A stretch of DNA of 34,850 bases from an uncultured beta proteobacterium (GCA_903876715.1 CAIRBF010000245.1:1-34850), one strand, 5' to 3'; shown: positions 8,637 through 18,306, counted from the first letter of the stretch. Notes: generated by a model from the letters alone, not told the origin. Translations and numbers: made by a program.

Positions 8637-10595
8637 ATGTCCCGTGAGCAACGCTGCAGCGGCCGCCCAGCCGGCCGCGCCCCGCGCGGTCTGCTCGCAT
8701 GGCTCGTGATGTGGGCTTGGCTGTCCATGGCCTGGCTGGCGCCGGCGCTGGCACAGACTGACCAGCCCACGGCAGACGCCATCACGGCCCGCGCCTGGCT
8801 GTCCGACCCCACGGGCCAGCTTGGCGCGGACCAGGTCCGGCAGATGGCCTGGACGCCCTACACCGGCCGGCTCAGGCTGGGCTTCACCAGCGCCACCACC
8901 TGGGTGCGGCTGACGGTCGCACCCCTGGCCCAGACCGACGGGCTGGCAGACAGCAGCGACCGCAAGACCAGCCTGGTGCTGCGCATCCGGCCCAGCCAGC
9001 TCGACGAGATCGCCTTGTTCGACCCCCGATTTCCTGGCCAGCCCGCGCAGCTCACGGGCGACCGTCATGACTGGCGGCAGGGCGAATACCGCTCCTTCAA
9101 CCACAACCTGGTGATCCCGGCCCCCACCGCCCCGATCGAGGTGCTGCTGCGCCTGCGCACGGCCGGCCACCATGGGCTCGACGTCGAGGCGCTGAGCTGG
9201 GACGAGGCCCGGGCGCGCGACGGCGACCAGCACCTGCTGCTCGGGGCCTATTGCGCCTTCATGCTGATGATGCTGGCCTGGAGTGGCGGGTCCTGGTGGG
9301 CCACACGCGAACGCGTGATCGGGGCGTTCTTTGTCCAGCAGGTCTTCTCGACACTGTTCATCCTGTCCTGGTTCGGCGTGGCCAAGGTCTATCTCTCCGA
9401 TGCGCTGCCTGCGTCTGTGCTCGATGCGATGACCTCCTGGCTGATGCCGCTCGTCCAGACCGTGACAGCCTGGTTTCACTGGCATTTCCTGCGTGAGTTC
9501 GAGCCGCCCCGGTTGGGCATGCGCTGCCTGCAGGTGCTGATGGCGCTGCTGCCGCTGGAATGCCTGCTGTTGCTGGCCGGGCAGACCCGCGCCGTGCTGC
9601 AACTCAACGTGGTGGCGACCACGTTGACCCCGCTGCTGCTGTGGGTGATGGTCTGGCGCTTGCCGCCGCCCGGGCGGCACGAGGTCATGCGGCTGTCGCG
9701 GCGGCATCTGCTGGCGGTGTACGCGCTGATGCTGCTGACGCTGCTCTCGGCAACCCTGCCCGCGCTGGGATTGCTGCCCAGCATGCCGTGGTCTTCGTCG
9801 GGCCTGCCGCTGTACGCCTTCGTGAGCGCGCTGCTGCTGGCCGGCGCCTTGCATACCCGGGCGAAGAGCCTCAGCGATGCGCACCGGCTGGCCCTGGCGT
9901 CGCTGACGCAGTCGCAGCGCGACGCGGCCCAGGAGCGCGTCCGGCGCGAGGAGCAGGAGCAACTCCTGGCCATGCTGACGCATGAGCTGACGACGCCGCT
10001 GGCGGTGGCGAGCCTGGCACTGGGCGGCTTGAGCGAGTCGTCGACGATGCGCGCCCGGGCCTACCTGGCGATCGACAGCATGCGCAGCATCATCGACAAC
10101 TGCGCGCTGGCGGGTCAGCTCGACGGGCACGGCCCGGCGCTGCAGCGCGCTGCCGTGGACGTGTCGGCGCTGCTGAACGAGCTGCGCACCCAACTGCACG
10201 ACAAGCACCCCGCCAGCGCTCGCATCACGCTGGAGCTGGCCGACCCGCTGCCGCCTTGCCAGACCGACCGGCCCTTGCTGGCGGTGATCCTGGGCAACCT
10301 GATGGACAACGCGTTGAAGTACGGCGCGGGCGGCGCCACGGTGGCGGCCTGCGCCCAGCCGCGCGGGCCGCAGGCCGGCCTGCAATTCAGTGTGCGCAAC
10401 GCCGCGGGCGCGATGGGCCGGCCCGACCCGGCCCACCTGTTCGAGAAGTACCAACGTGGCCGCGCCGCGATGCGCCAGCCGGGGTCGGGTCTGGGCCTGT
10501 ACCTGTCGGCGCTGACCGCCAGGCGCCTGGGCGGCGAACTGTCCTACCGGGCTGAAGCCGCCGAGGTGTGCTTCGAGCTGTGGCTGCCGGCATGA
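8637..10595 (+). CDS. Membrane sensor histidine kinase, 7TMR-DISM type
   Basis: 652 residues. A signal/anchor helix (about 19-39) is followed by a periplasmic domain (40-195) resembling the 7TMR-DISMED2 sensory fold, common in kinases that sense carbohydrates or other small ligands. About seven membrane helices lie between 197 and 405, then a coiled linker. The HisKA helix carries His449 (MLTHELTTPLA). The ATPase domain has an N-box (NLMDNALKY, 554-562), an LFEKYQRG F-box and a G2 box (GSGLGLYLS, 616-624). The usual DxGxG (G1) box is weak: the matching stretch reads NAAGAMGRPD, so nucleotide affinity may be altered. The ATG at 8637 is favoured by the signal sequence; upstream codons overlap the divergent gene. 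Its stop overlaps the regulator's ATG (ATGA), marking a cognate pair. Confidence 0.92.
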   Translation: MSREQRCSGRPAGRAPRGLLAWLVMWAWLSMAWLAPALAQTDQPTADAITARAWLSDPTGQLGADQVRQMAWTPYTGRLRLGFTSATTWVRLTVAPLAQTDGLADSSDRKTSLVLRIRPSQLDEIALFDPRFPGQPAQLTGDRHDWRQGEYRSFNHNLVIPAPTAPIEVLLRLRTAGHHGLDVEALSWDEARARDGDQHLLLGAYCAFMLMMLAWSGGSWWATRERVIGAFFVQQVFSTLFILSWFGVAKVYLSDALPASVLDAMTSWLMPLVQTVTAWFHWHFLREFEPPRLGMRCLQVLMALLPLECLLLLAGQTRAVLQLNVVATTLTPLLLWVMVWRLPPPGRHEVMRLSRRHLLAVYALMLLTLLSATLPALGLLPSMPWSSSGLPLYAFVSALLLAGALHTRAKSLSDAHRLALASLTQSQRDAAQERVRREEQEQLLAMLTHELTTPLAVASLALGGLSESSTMRARAYLAIDSMRSIIDNCALAGQLDGHGPALQRAAVDVSALLNELRTQLHDKHPASARITLELADPLPPCQTDRPLLAVILGNLMDNALKYGAGGATVAACAQPRGPQAGLQFSVRNAAGAMGRPDPAHLFEKYQRGRAAMRQPGSGLGLYLSALTARRLGGELSYRAEAAEVCFELWLPA

Positions 10596-11278
10596 ACATC
10601 GTCGTGGTCGAGGACAACGACAACCTGCGCGGGGCGGTGGTCGACCTGCTGCGCGAGCAAGGCCACCGCGTGCGGGGCCTCGTCTGCGCCGAGGAGCTGG
10701 ACGACGCGGCCGGCCAGGCGGCCATCGACCTGCTGGTGGTGGACCTGAACCTGCCCGGCGAGGACGGGCTGAGCCTGACCCGGCGCATGCGGCGCGCCCA
10801 GCCGGGACTGCGCGTGCTGATGATGACCTCGCGCCGCGAATTGCGCGACAAGGTGCAGGGCTATGAGTCGGGCGCCGACATCTACCTGACCAAACCGATG
10901 AGCCTGGAGGAGCTGAACGCCGCGGTGCTGGCCCTGGGCCGCCAGCTGAACCCGGGCCAGGGCAGCAGCCCGGCCGGGCCGGTGCTCGAGCTGCAGGTCG
11001 GTCTGCTGCAGGCCCAGGGACCGGCCGGCACCGTCAGGCTCAATGCCGACGAGATGGCGATGCTGTGCGCGCTGGTTCGGGCCGGCGACCAGCGGCTGGG
11101 TCACTGGCAGTTGCTGGACGTCATGGCCCTGAGCGTCAGCGACGCCAACCTGGGCAAACTGCGGCTGCGCATGATGCGGCTGCGCAACAAGCTGGCGCCG
11201 CTGGGCTTCAGCGGCCCCATCGTGCAGGCGCTGCGCGGCGACGGCTACCAGCTGTGCCTGCAGGCCGAGCTGCGGTGA
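10592..11278 (+). CDS. OmpR-family response regulator
   Basis: 228 residues, partner of the kinase upstream, whose stop codon it overlaps by 4 bases. The receiver domain (1-118) keeps all key residues: acidic pair E7/D8, phospho-acceptor D51 (VVDLNLPGEDG), T79 and K101 (YLTKP). The C-terminal part (about 128-225) is a winged-helix DNA-binding domain, ending in a recognition helix (LRLRMMRLRNKL) and wing (IVQALRGDGYQL) as in OmpR/PhoB. Its first beta sheet region is short and diverged. By position it probably controls the divergent secretion/adhesin operon, perhaps by binding within 8525-8636; this is inference. In-frame codons upstream of 10592 exist but lie inside the kinase gene. Confidence 0.93.
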   Translation: MNIVVVEDNDNLRGAVVDLLREQGHRVRGLVCAEELDDAAGQAAIDLLVVDLNLPGEDGLSLTRRMRRAQPGLRVLMMTSRRELRDKVQGYESGADIYLTKPMSLEELNAAVLALGRQLNPGQGSSPAGPVLELQVGLLQAQGPAGTVRLNADEMAMLCALVRAGDQRLGHWQLLDVMALSVSDANLGKLRLRMMRLRNKLAPLGFSGPIVQALRGDGYQLCLQAELR

Positions 11279-11299
11279 CACGGGCAGGGTAGGCACGGG

Positions 11300-11324
11300 C
11301 CTTGCGCAAGGGCATTTTGCAAGG
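11300..11324 (+). terminator. Possible hairpin after the response regulator gene
   Basis: A perfect 12-bp palindrome CCTTGCGCAAGG (11300-11311) is followed by a second GCAAGG at 11319-11324, so CCTTGC can pair with either copy. It lies 22 bases after the regulator's stop. There is no U-run, so termination is only a guess; it could also be a protein-binding site. Confidence 0.3.
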
Positions 11325-11441
11325 TCTGGCCGCGCGCTTGGAGGCGGTCGACCCGCCGGGCGCCGGAACAGCCGCGGTGGACCAGGGGAACGCCTTGGAC
11401 CGCGCTTGGAGCGCTGCTGCGACTCACGCGGCAGGTACAGC

Positions 11442-11447
11442 AGGAGG
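11442..11447 (+). promoter_or_regulatory. Strong ribosome binding site of the adhesin remnant
   Basis: AGGAGG is complete and 5 bases before the ATG at 11453. Few genes in this window have such a perfect site, so the broken reading frame behind it was once, and may still be, translated. Confidence 0.7.
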
Positions 11448-11452
11448 TCGGG

Positions 11453-12426
11453 ATGCCGATCGTCAATGAAGCGGCGTACGGGCCCGAAGCGGTGGGCACC
11501 GATCGCAACGCAGTCGCGACCGCGCTGGGGACCCGTGGCGCCTTCGTGCTCACCTGGGTGGGCGGGGGCAGGGTCCATGTGCGGCGCTACGACGTCGACG
11601 CGCGCCCGGTCGATGCGGCGCCCACCAGCTACGCGGCGGGCACCTGGGTCAGGACCGCGGCGCTAGGGTGGTCCGGTGGGTTCGTGGTGGTCAACCGTGA
11701 CGGGCAATCCGTCTGTGTCCATCAGTTCGCCGCGGATGGCTCGACCCGTGGCCACCCAAGCGTGACCGTGGACGGGTTCCTGCCCGGTGGCTCGGACAAC
11801 TGGCCCGAACTGAGCGCCATCGGCAGGCAGGGCGAATGTGTTCGCTGGCAAATGCTTGACCACGCTGAAGATGCCGCCAACGGCCTGCTTCACCGCGGGG
11901 GTGAGACCGCTGCACACCCGATCGAGTTGCCCTCGACCGCGCCAGCGGCGTTGCGCACCCCAGCCATGGCACCGGCCATGGCTGGGGTGCGCGCCTTGCC
12001 GGCACGGTCGACGACGGCCCGCTCGGGCGCGCCCAACTGCCGGATGATCTAGGTTCATCCCTGGCGGTCACGCTCGAAGACGCCGTCTGCATCCTCAAGA
12101 TGATCGCCAGCATGGCTGGCGGCGCCGGCGGCTCCCGCCTCCAGTCCTTGGCCGCAGACTTCGATGGGTCCGGAACCGTGAGCCTCGCCGACGCTCTCGG
12201 CGTGCTGCGCCATGCGGTCGGGCTTGCGGCTCCCGCGCCTGCGTGGATCTTCGTCGATGAAGGCGACGACGCCATGCCGTCCTCCCTGGTCCCGGGCGTG
12301 CCCGGACCCGTGGCCATCGACGTGGCCCCGCCCGGCCCGGCGCAGTGGAACCTGATCGGCGTCCTGCGCGGTGACGTGGACGCCAGCTGGGACCCGCAGA
12401 GGTTCGGAGTGTCGAGCGGGTTCTGA
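11453..12426 (+). pseudogene. Frameshifted remnant of an RTX/cadherin-type adhesin
   Basis: Two frames carry pieces of one protein type. Frame A (11453-12052, 199 codons) begins behind a perfect ribosome site and contains degenerate copies of the repeat common in giant type I adhesins (pattern GGFVxTWxxxxxxxxxRRYD: here GAFVLTWVGGGRVHVRRYD and GGFVVVNRDGQSVCVHQF). After about 11830 its sequence no longer fits. Frame B, open from about 11910 to 12426 but without an early ATG, GTG or TTG, encodes a dockerin-like pair (VTLEDAVCILKMIASM and LAADFDGSGTVSLADALGVL), then the WNLIGVLRGDVDASW ending typical of such adhesins. So the N-terminus, most repeats and the reading frame are lost. A perfect 18-bp inverted repeat sits at the junction. 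It is probably a leftover paralogue of the adhesin at 1-3818. Confidence 0.72.
11953..11992. repeat. Perfect 18-bp inverted repeat with 4-nt loop
   Basis: Arms 11953-11970 (GCGCACCCCAGCCATGGC) and 11975-11992 are exact reverse complements separated by ACCG. It lies in the stretch where the adhesin remnant changes frame. No T-run follows, so it is not a standard intrinsic terminator on either strand. It may be the end of an inserted small repeat element. Confidence 0.85.
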
Positions 12427-12829
12427 ACGGATGGGGGAAAGCCGGGGTTTCCACTTCGATCGGTTCAGGGCGTGCCGCTTGTGTCGGGATGCCGCGAGCA
12501 ACCCCAGCGCGTCTGCGTTCGCCCAGCAGGAGACCGTCGGCGCCGACCAGGCCCCCGACATGTTTTCGACCGTCCCGTCCCATGCCGGCCACATGGCCCA
12601 GTGCCCCAGGGGCCATGGAAGCACGGGCACAGCAGGCCAAGCGCAGAATGAACAGTCCGAGGCCTGCACCTGACCGATCGAGCCGAACTGCACGTGCAGG
12701 ACGTCGGGAGGTGGGCGGCCGAAAAGGTCGGCGGCAAGCCGGCCGTGCTGCTCGTCCAGACCATGGCGGACGCTCCGATGGTCCGCCCGGATCTTCCTGA
12801 CCCGCCCCGTCCTCAACCCAGCTTTCGTC
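12427..12829. other. 403-bp stretch without a convincing gene
   Basis: Between the adhesin remnant and the next gene, short frames exist on both strands but none shows a ribosome site, a recognisable motif or a sensible composition. One plus-strand stretch near 12670-12790 reads VGRWAAEKVGGKPAVLLVQ and could be residual coding sequence of unknown origin. The area looks like decayed DNA continuous with the remnant before it. Confidence 0.5.
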
Positions 12830-14335
12830 GTGCGTCCCCAACCTGACCCCCGCATTGTCAAGATGAGCTGGATCGCCCCAGTGGCGTGGGCGGCGGTGAC
12901 GCTGGCCAGCGTGCTGTGCGACGCCCGCGCCGCCAGCTTCGACTGCCGCCAGGCCCGCACCGTGCAGGAGCGCTTCCTCTGCGCCGATGAGGCCCTCTCT
13001 TCGCTGGACCGCCGGATGGGCGAGACCTACCGGCTGCACGTCTCCCGCCTGAGCGAGCCAGCCCGGCGCCGCGTGCTCGCGTCGCAGCGCGCTTGGCTGG
13101 CGTTCTGGCCGCGCTCGTGCAGCAACTCCACGCGGCAGGTCGTTCTGGACCAGGACTCGATGGAATGCGTGCGCGGCCTGTACGACAAGCGCATCGCCGA
13201 ATTGCAGCCTGTGGCGCCCGGCGCGGGGCTGCAGGCCTACGTGGTCAGCCAGTACCGCTACGTGGCGCCCACCGACCCCGAGGCGCCCGCGGGCACGCAC
13301 CAGTCCGCCTACCCCCAGGTGGAGGTCGTCGCAGGCCGTGAAGCGCCCCGCTGGCTCGGGGCGCTCAACGCCTTTCTGGACCGAGGCAGCGCCTATGGGC
13401 AGGGCCAGCAAGCGGATGCCGATTCGACGACCGAGGTGTCGCTGAGCGTGTCCCACGTCGGCAGGGAAGTGATCCAGGTCGTGGAGAGCGCCGAGTTCTA
13501 CTTCCACGGCGCAGCGCACGGCATGTCGGCCCGCACCCACCACCACTTCCTGACCGGACAGGCGCGCCCAATGCGGGCCGAGGACCTGTTCATCGGCCCG
13601 GGCTGGCGACAGTCGCTCGCGCAGAAAGTTCTGGAGTTGCTGCGTGAAGAGGCAGGCGAGGACCTTCAGGTCTCGGACGTCAAGGAACTCGTCAAGTTGA
13701 TCGACACGTCCCGCTGGGGCCTCGAGGGTCCGGGCCTTCAGGTGCACTTCAACCCCTACGAGGTGGCGCCGTACGCCCTGGGCATCGTCAGCGTCGGCGT
13801 GGCTGCGGAGGACCTTGGCGACCACCTCACCGATCTCGGGCGACGGCTGCTCGCGGGCAACGCGCCGACGCCGTCAGCGGCCGAAGCCAGGCCCGCCGAG
13901 CGCGCGCAGCCCGACCGCGCGGCGGCCGAGCCATGGGCGCCGCGGTCGGCAGCCGGGGACGACGCGCTGGACTGGGTGTGGCCGGCCGAGGGCGACGTCA
14001 TCGGGTTCTTCGACGCCGGCCGCGGTGTCGAGGGCTTGTCGATCGCGGGCCGGGCGGGGGCGCCGGTGCGCGCGGCCGCGGACGGCCGCGTGGTCTATGC
14101 CGGCGCCGGCCTGCGCGGCTACGGCAACATGATCATCGTCAAGCACAACGAAACGTATCTGACGGCCTACGCCCACAACCGGGCCTTGCTCGTCAAGGAA
14201 GACCAGGTGGTGCGCCGCGGGCAGCAGATCGCCGAGATGGGGGACAGCGAGGCCGACAGGGTCAAGCTGCACTTCGAGGTGCGGCGACTGGGCAAGCCTG
14301 TGGACCCGACAGGCGTGCTGCCCGCGCGTCGGTGA
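12830..14335 (+). CDS. Secreted LprI-like / RsiV-type DUF3298 / NlpD-like LytM fusion protein
   Basis: 501 residues from the GTG at 12830; an ATG at 12863 is an alternative, but only the longer form gives the signal peptide basic residues before its hydrophobic core (19-34). Residues 36-124 are a DUF1311/LprI-like domain with four cysteines (39, 51, 97, 113) and AQRxWLxF-type motif SQRAWLAFW. Residues about 135-335 match the DUF3298 domain of RsiV (YFHGAAHGM, FNPYEVAPYALG). After a Pro/Ala linker, 382-498 is a LytM domain very like NlpD (ADGRVVYAGAGLRGYGN, VKHNETYLTAYAHN, KLHFEVRRLGKPV). The zinc-site His and Asp are absent (GLSIAG in place of HxGxDI; KLH in place of HxH), so it should be an amidase activator, not a peptidase. 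LprI and RsiV domains are known to bind lysozyme in other bacteria; the combined role here is inference. Confidence 0.85.
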   Translation: MRPQPDPRIVKMSWIAPVAWAAVTLASVLCDARAASFDCRQARTVQERFLCADEALSSLDRRMGETYRLHVSRLSEPARRRVLASQRAWLAFWPRSCSNSTRQVVLDQDSMECVRGLYDKRIAELQPVAPGAGLQAYVVSQYRYVAPTDPEAPAGTHQSAYPQVEVVAGREAPRWLGALNAFLDRGSAYGQGQQADADSTTEVSLSVSHVGREVIQVVESAEFYFHGAAHGMSARTHHHFLTGQARPMRAEDLFIGPGWRQSLAQKVLELLREEAGEDLQVSDVKELVKLIDTSRWGLEGPGLQVHFNPYEVAPYALGIVSVGVAAEDLGDHLTDLGRRLLAGNAPTPSAAEARPAERAQPDRAAAEPWAPRSAAGDDALDWVWPAEGDVIGFFDAGRGVEGLSIAGRAGAPVRAAADGRVVYAGAGLRGYGNMIIVKHNETYLTAYAHNRALLVKEDQVVRRGQQIAEMGDSEADRVKLHFEVRRLGKPVDPTGVLPARR

Positions 14336-14444
14336 GCCGGCGGTCCCGGCGGCCTGCGAGGCGATTTCACCGGGGCACCAACGCTTACAGGGTGGATCTT
14401 GCGTGGCGCACAATCGACGCCGGGCATCAGATCAGGCGATTCGA

Positions 14445-15290
14445 ATGTTGATAGCGTTTCAAGCATTTCGTGGTTTTTCGATGTCTGGGCTGCTCCTGTC
14501 CTGTGCAGCGTTCGTGTCGGCCCCGTGCGGGGCCCAGTCCACCCAGGCGCGCCCCAGCGTGTCGGAATTGCTGGCGCAGACCTTCGTCATGGTCAATGGC
14601 CAGCCCCAGTCCCGGGCGCTGGCCGAGGTGCTGCTGCGGGAGTTGACGGCACGTGGCGCACCGGTGACGCCGCAGACCCTGGCGGAGGTCCGCGACGCGC
14701 TCGTCGACCAGGCCTTGATGGTGCGCGAGGCCGCGCGCGCAGGGCTGGACGCGGCCCCCTTGATGCAGGCGCAGATCGAGGTCCTGCGCCAGCGCGCACT
14801 GGCCACTGCCTGGCAGCAGTCGGTGCTGCAGGCGGTGCAGCCCACCGAGGACGAACTCAAGACCGAGTACGAGCGCCAGGTCGCGGCGCTCGGGCGGCGC
14901 GAACTGCGCCTGCGGCAGTTGCTGGTCCGGGAAGAGCCCACGGCGCGCCTGCTGCACGACCGCATCCGCGGTGGCGACAAGATGGCCGCACTGGCGGCGG
15001 ACTATTCGATCGACCCTGACACCCGCAACGAGGGCGGCTTGGGCGGCTGGTCGCCCGAGGGCGGGCTCCTGGCGCCGATCGCCCAGGCCGTCAAGGGCCT
15101 GGGGCCCGGCCAGCTGGTGCCCGCGCCCGTGCGCACGGCCAGTGGCTGGCACGTGGTCCAGGTCGACGAAGTTCGGCCCTACGTCGCCCCCCCGCTCATC
15201 CAGGTCCGGCCGCAGGTGCGCCAGGCCATCGCGCAGCGGGTGCTGCAGCAACGGCTCGAGGTGATGAGGCGCGAGGCCAAGGTGGAATGA
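14445..15290 (+). CDS. Periplasmic parvulin-type peptidyl-prolyl isomerase / foldase
   Basis: 281 residues. A signal peptide is visible (LLLSCAAFVSAPCGAQ), then a SurA/PrsA-like helical N-domain (VSELLAQTFVMVNGQPQSR, later LVDQALMVREAARAGLD). The parvulin domain spans about 145-242: LRLRQLLVRE, the loop MAALAADYSIDPDTRNEGGLGGW, and SGWHVVQVDEVRP. The His usual in the first strand (xxHIL) is Gln here, while the second His (SGWH) is kept, so isomerase activity may be reduced with chaperone function retained. The ATG at 14445 was chosen for its signal peptide; a GTG at 14403 and an ATG at 14481 are possible. It follows the fusion protein gene by 109 bases on the same strand. Clients are unknown. 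Confidence 0.82.
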   Translation: MLIAFQAFRGFSMSGLLLSCAAFVSAPCGAQSTQARPSVSELLAQTFVMVNGQPQSRALAEVLLRELTARGAPVTPQTLAEVRDALVDQALMVREAARAGLDAAPLMQAQIEVLRQRALATAWQQSVLQAVQPTEDELKTEYERQVAALGRRELRLRQLLVREEPTARLLHDRIRGGDKMAALAADYSIDPDTRNEGGLGGWSPEGGLLAPIAQAVKGLGPGQLVPAPVRTASGWHVVQVDEVRPYVAPPLIQVRPQVRQAIAQRVLQQRLEVMRREAKVE

Positions 15291-15358
15291 GCCTGCGGGC
15301 GCGGTGTGCGCGCGCCCCGCGGCCGTGAGCGATGCTGCGGCCCTCGGGCCCGGGTCGA

Positions 15359-16615
15359 TCAACGATCCGGCGACCCCTGGTCACGCTGCGGGCCGATCGC
15401 TCCGGCCGTGCGGGCCGCGGCGATGCGGGTGTCGTCCCAGCCCAGCACGGACGCCAGCACGCTGTCGGTGTGCTCGCCCAGCCGGGGCGGCGGCAAGCGG
15501 TAGGCGGGCGGCGTGCGCGAGGCCTTGACCGGGTTGGCCACCAGCGGGATCGGTCCGGCATCGGGCCGCTCGATCTCGATGCGCATGCCGCGCTCCTGCA
15601 CCTGGGGGTTCTCGAAGACCTGCCGCAGGTTGTTGATGGGGCCGCAGGGCACCCCGGCGGCCTCCATGCCGTCGATCCAGGCCTGCTGGGTGCGCCGGGA
15701 CACCATGTCGGCCAGCAGCGGGACCAGCGCGTCGCGGTTGCCGATGCGGTCCCGCATGCGCAGGAAGCGCGGGTCGTCGGCCAGGCCGGGCTCGCCGCCC
15801 AGTTCGACGAAACGGCGGAACTGGCCGTCGTTGCCCACGGCCACGATGATCCAGCCGTCCGAGGCCTTGAAGGTCTGGTAGGGCACGAGGTTGGGGTGGG
15901 CGTTGCCCCAGCGCTTCGGCGCCACGCCGCTGTGCAGGAAGTTCGAGCCCATGTTGGCGGTCATCGCGACCTGCACGTCCAGCAGCGCCAGGTCCAGGTG
16001 CTGGCCCTCGCCGGTGCGCTCGCGGTGGAAGAGCGCGGCGATGATCGCCTGCGTCGCGTACATCCCGGTGAAGAGGTCGGCCACCGCCACGCCCACCTTC
16101 TGCGGGCCGCCGCCCGGGCGGTCGTCCGCCTCGCCGGTGACCGACATCAGGCCGCCCAGGCCCTGGATGATGAAGTCGTAGCCGGCGCGGTGCGACCACG
16201 GCCCGGTCTGCCCGAAACCGGTGATCGAGCAGTACACGAGCCTGGGGTTGACCGCCGACAGCGAGGCGTGGTCGAGACCGTACTTGCGCAGGGCACCGAC
16301 CTTGTAGTTCTCGATCACGACGTCGCTCACCGCCGCCAGCGCGCGGATGATCTCGCGCCCGGCATCCGTGGCGAGGTCGACCTCGATCGAGCGCTTGCCT
16401 CGGTTGGCGGCCAGGTAGTAGGCGGAGTCGGCCGTGTCGCCGCCCTCGAGGTCCTTCAGGAAGGGCGGGCCCCAGCCGCGCGTGTCGTCGCCGGCCTCGG
16501 GGCGCTCGACCTTGATCACGTCGGCGCCGAGATCGGCCAGGCTTTGCGCGCACCAGGGGCCGGCGAGCACACGGGAGAGGTCGAGGACGCGAATACCTTC
16601 GAGAGCGCTGGGCAT
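15359..16615 (-). CDS. CaiB/BaiF family (type III) CoA-transferase
   Basis: 418 residues, the normal size for one subunit of the interlocked dimer. It transfers CoA between carboxylic acids through an enzyme-bound aspartyl anhydride. The N-terminal signature is complete (GIRVLDLSRVLAGPWCAQSL, DVIKVERPE), as are GWGPPFLK, NRGKRSIEVDL and GYDFIIQGLGGLMSVTGE. The catalytic Asp is D180 (GVAVADLFTGMYA). The C-terminal PPPRLGEHTDSVL motif is typical. The acid used cannot be told from sequence. It stands alone on the minus strand, converging on the foldase gene, with no other CoA enzyme next to it. I see no Shine-Dalgarno before the ATG at 16615. Confidence 0.93.
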   Translation of the reverse strand: MPSALEGIRVLDLSRVLAGPWCAQSLADLGADVIKVERPEAGDDTRGWGPPFLKDLEGGDTADSAYYLAANRGKRSIEVDLATDAGREIIRALAAVSDVVIENYKVGALRKYGLDHASLSAVNPRLVYCSITGFGQTGPWSHRAGYDFIIQGLGGLMSVTGEADDRPGGGPQKVGVAVADLFTGMYATQAIIAALFHRERTGEGQHLDLALLDVQVAMTANMGSNFLHSGVAPKRWGNAHPNLVPYQTFKASDGWIIVAVGNDGQFRRFVELGGEPGLADDPRFLRMRDRIGNRDALVPLLADMVSRRTQQAWIDGMEAAGVPCGPINNLRQVFENPQVQERGMRIEIERPDAGPIPLVANPVKASRTPPAYRLPPPRLGEHTDSVLASVLGWDDTRIAAARTAGAIGPQRDQGSPDR

Positions 16616-16954
16616 GGGAGGACAGGAGTCGGGATGACCTGACTATGGTAGGTCGTTTCCCGATGAGCTCCTGATCGCGAGCCTGAGGGCCCGTATGCGC
16701 TGGCGTCCGCTCGGTCCGGCATCGCTGGCGGCGAGCAGGCGGGCCTGGGGCGACTCGACGGGCAAGGGGCGAGTGCGCACTCTCGCAGCCCGACGGAATC
16801 CAGTATGATGCTGGGTTGCGCGTTTGGGCGGGCCCCTGTTTTGCGTCTTGCCGTCGTGTCCCCGCCGCCTTCCTGTCCCCCTTGCCTAAGTTCTCCCGGT
16901 ACCGCCCAGGGTCTGGTGCCGCTGCGCCGCGGCTTGCACGAAAGACCTGTACCG
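16616..16954. promoter_or_regulatory. Divergent intergenic region and long leader of the helicase gene
   Basis: 339 bp between the CoA-transferase (minus) and helicase (plus) starts. A GACCT-N9-AGGTC inverted repeat (16636-16654) lies near the minus-strand start. A TATGAT hexamer at 16804-16809 resembles a -10 box for the plus strand, though no clear -35 precedes it; a start there would give a leader of about 140 bases. The helicase frame is open back to 16805, so an N-terminal extension cannot be excluded, but the added residues do not look like part of the family. Confidence 0.4.
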
Positions 16955-18238
<1,284 letters not shown>

Positions 18239-18276
18239 GGCTTGTGGCGGCGGGCCGGCGCTCGCCGCGCGGCCGT

Positions 18277-18306
18277 GGGCGCCCTGGAGTCTTGCCCAGG
18301 GCGTCC
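18277..18306 (+). terminator. Possible hairpin terminator after the helicase gene
   Basis: CGCCCTGG (18280-18287) pairs with CCAGGGCG (18296-18303) across an 8-base loop, and the stem can extend to 18277/18306 through one G-T pair. No U-run follows. Confidence 0.35.

Noticed and set aside
16636..16654. GACCT-N9-AGGTC inverted repeat before the orphan CoA-transferase
   Set aside because: The arms are only 5 bp and common by chance; there is no promoter match and no regulator gene nearby.
16805..16954. 50-residue N-terminal extension of the RNA helicase
   Set aside because: The added residues are Pro/Cys/Arg-rich and unlike the family; MSFDSLNL at 16955 is the normal start.
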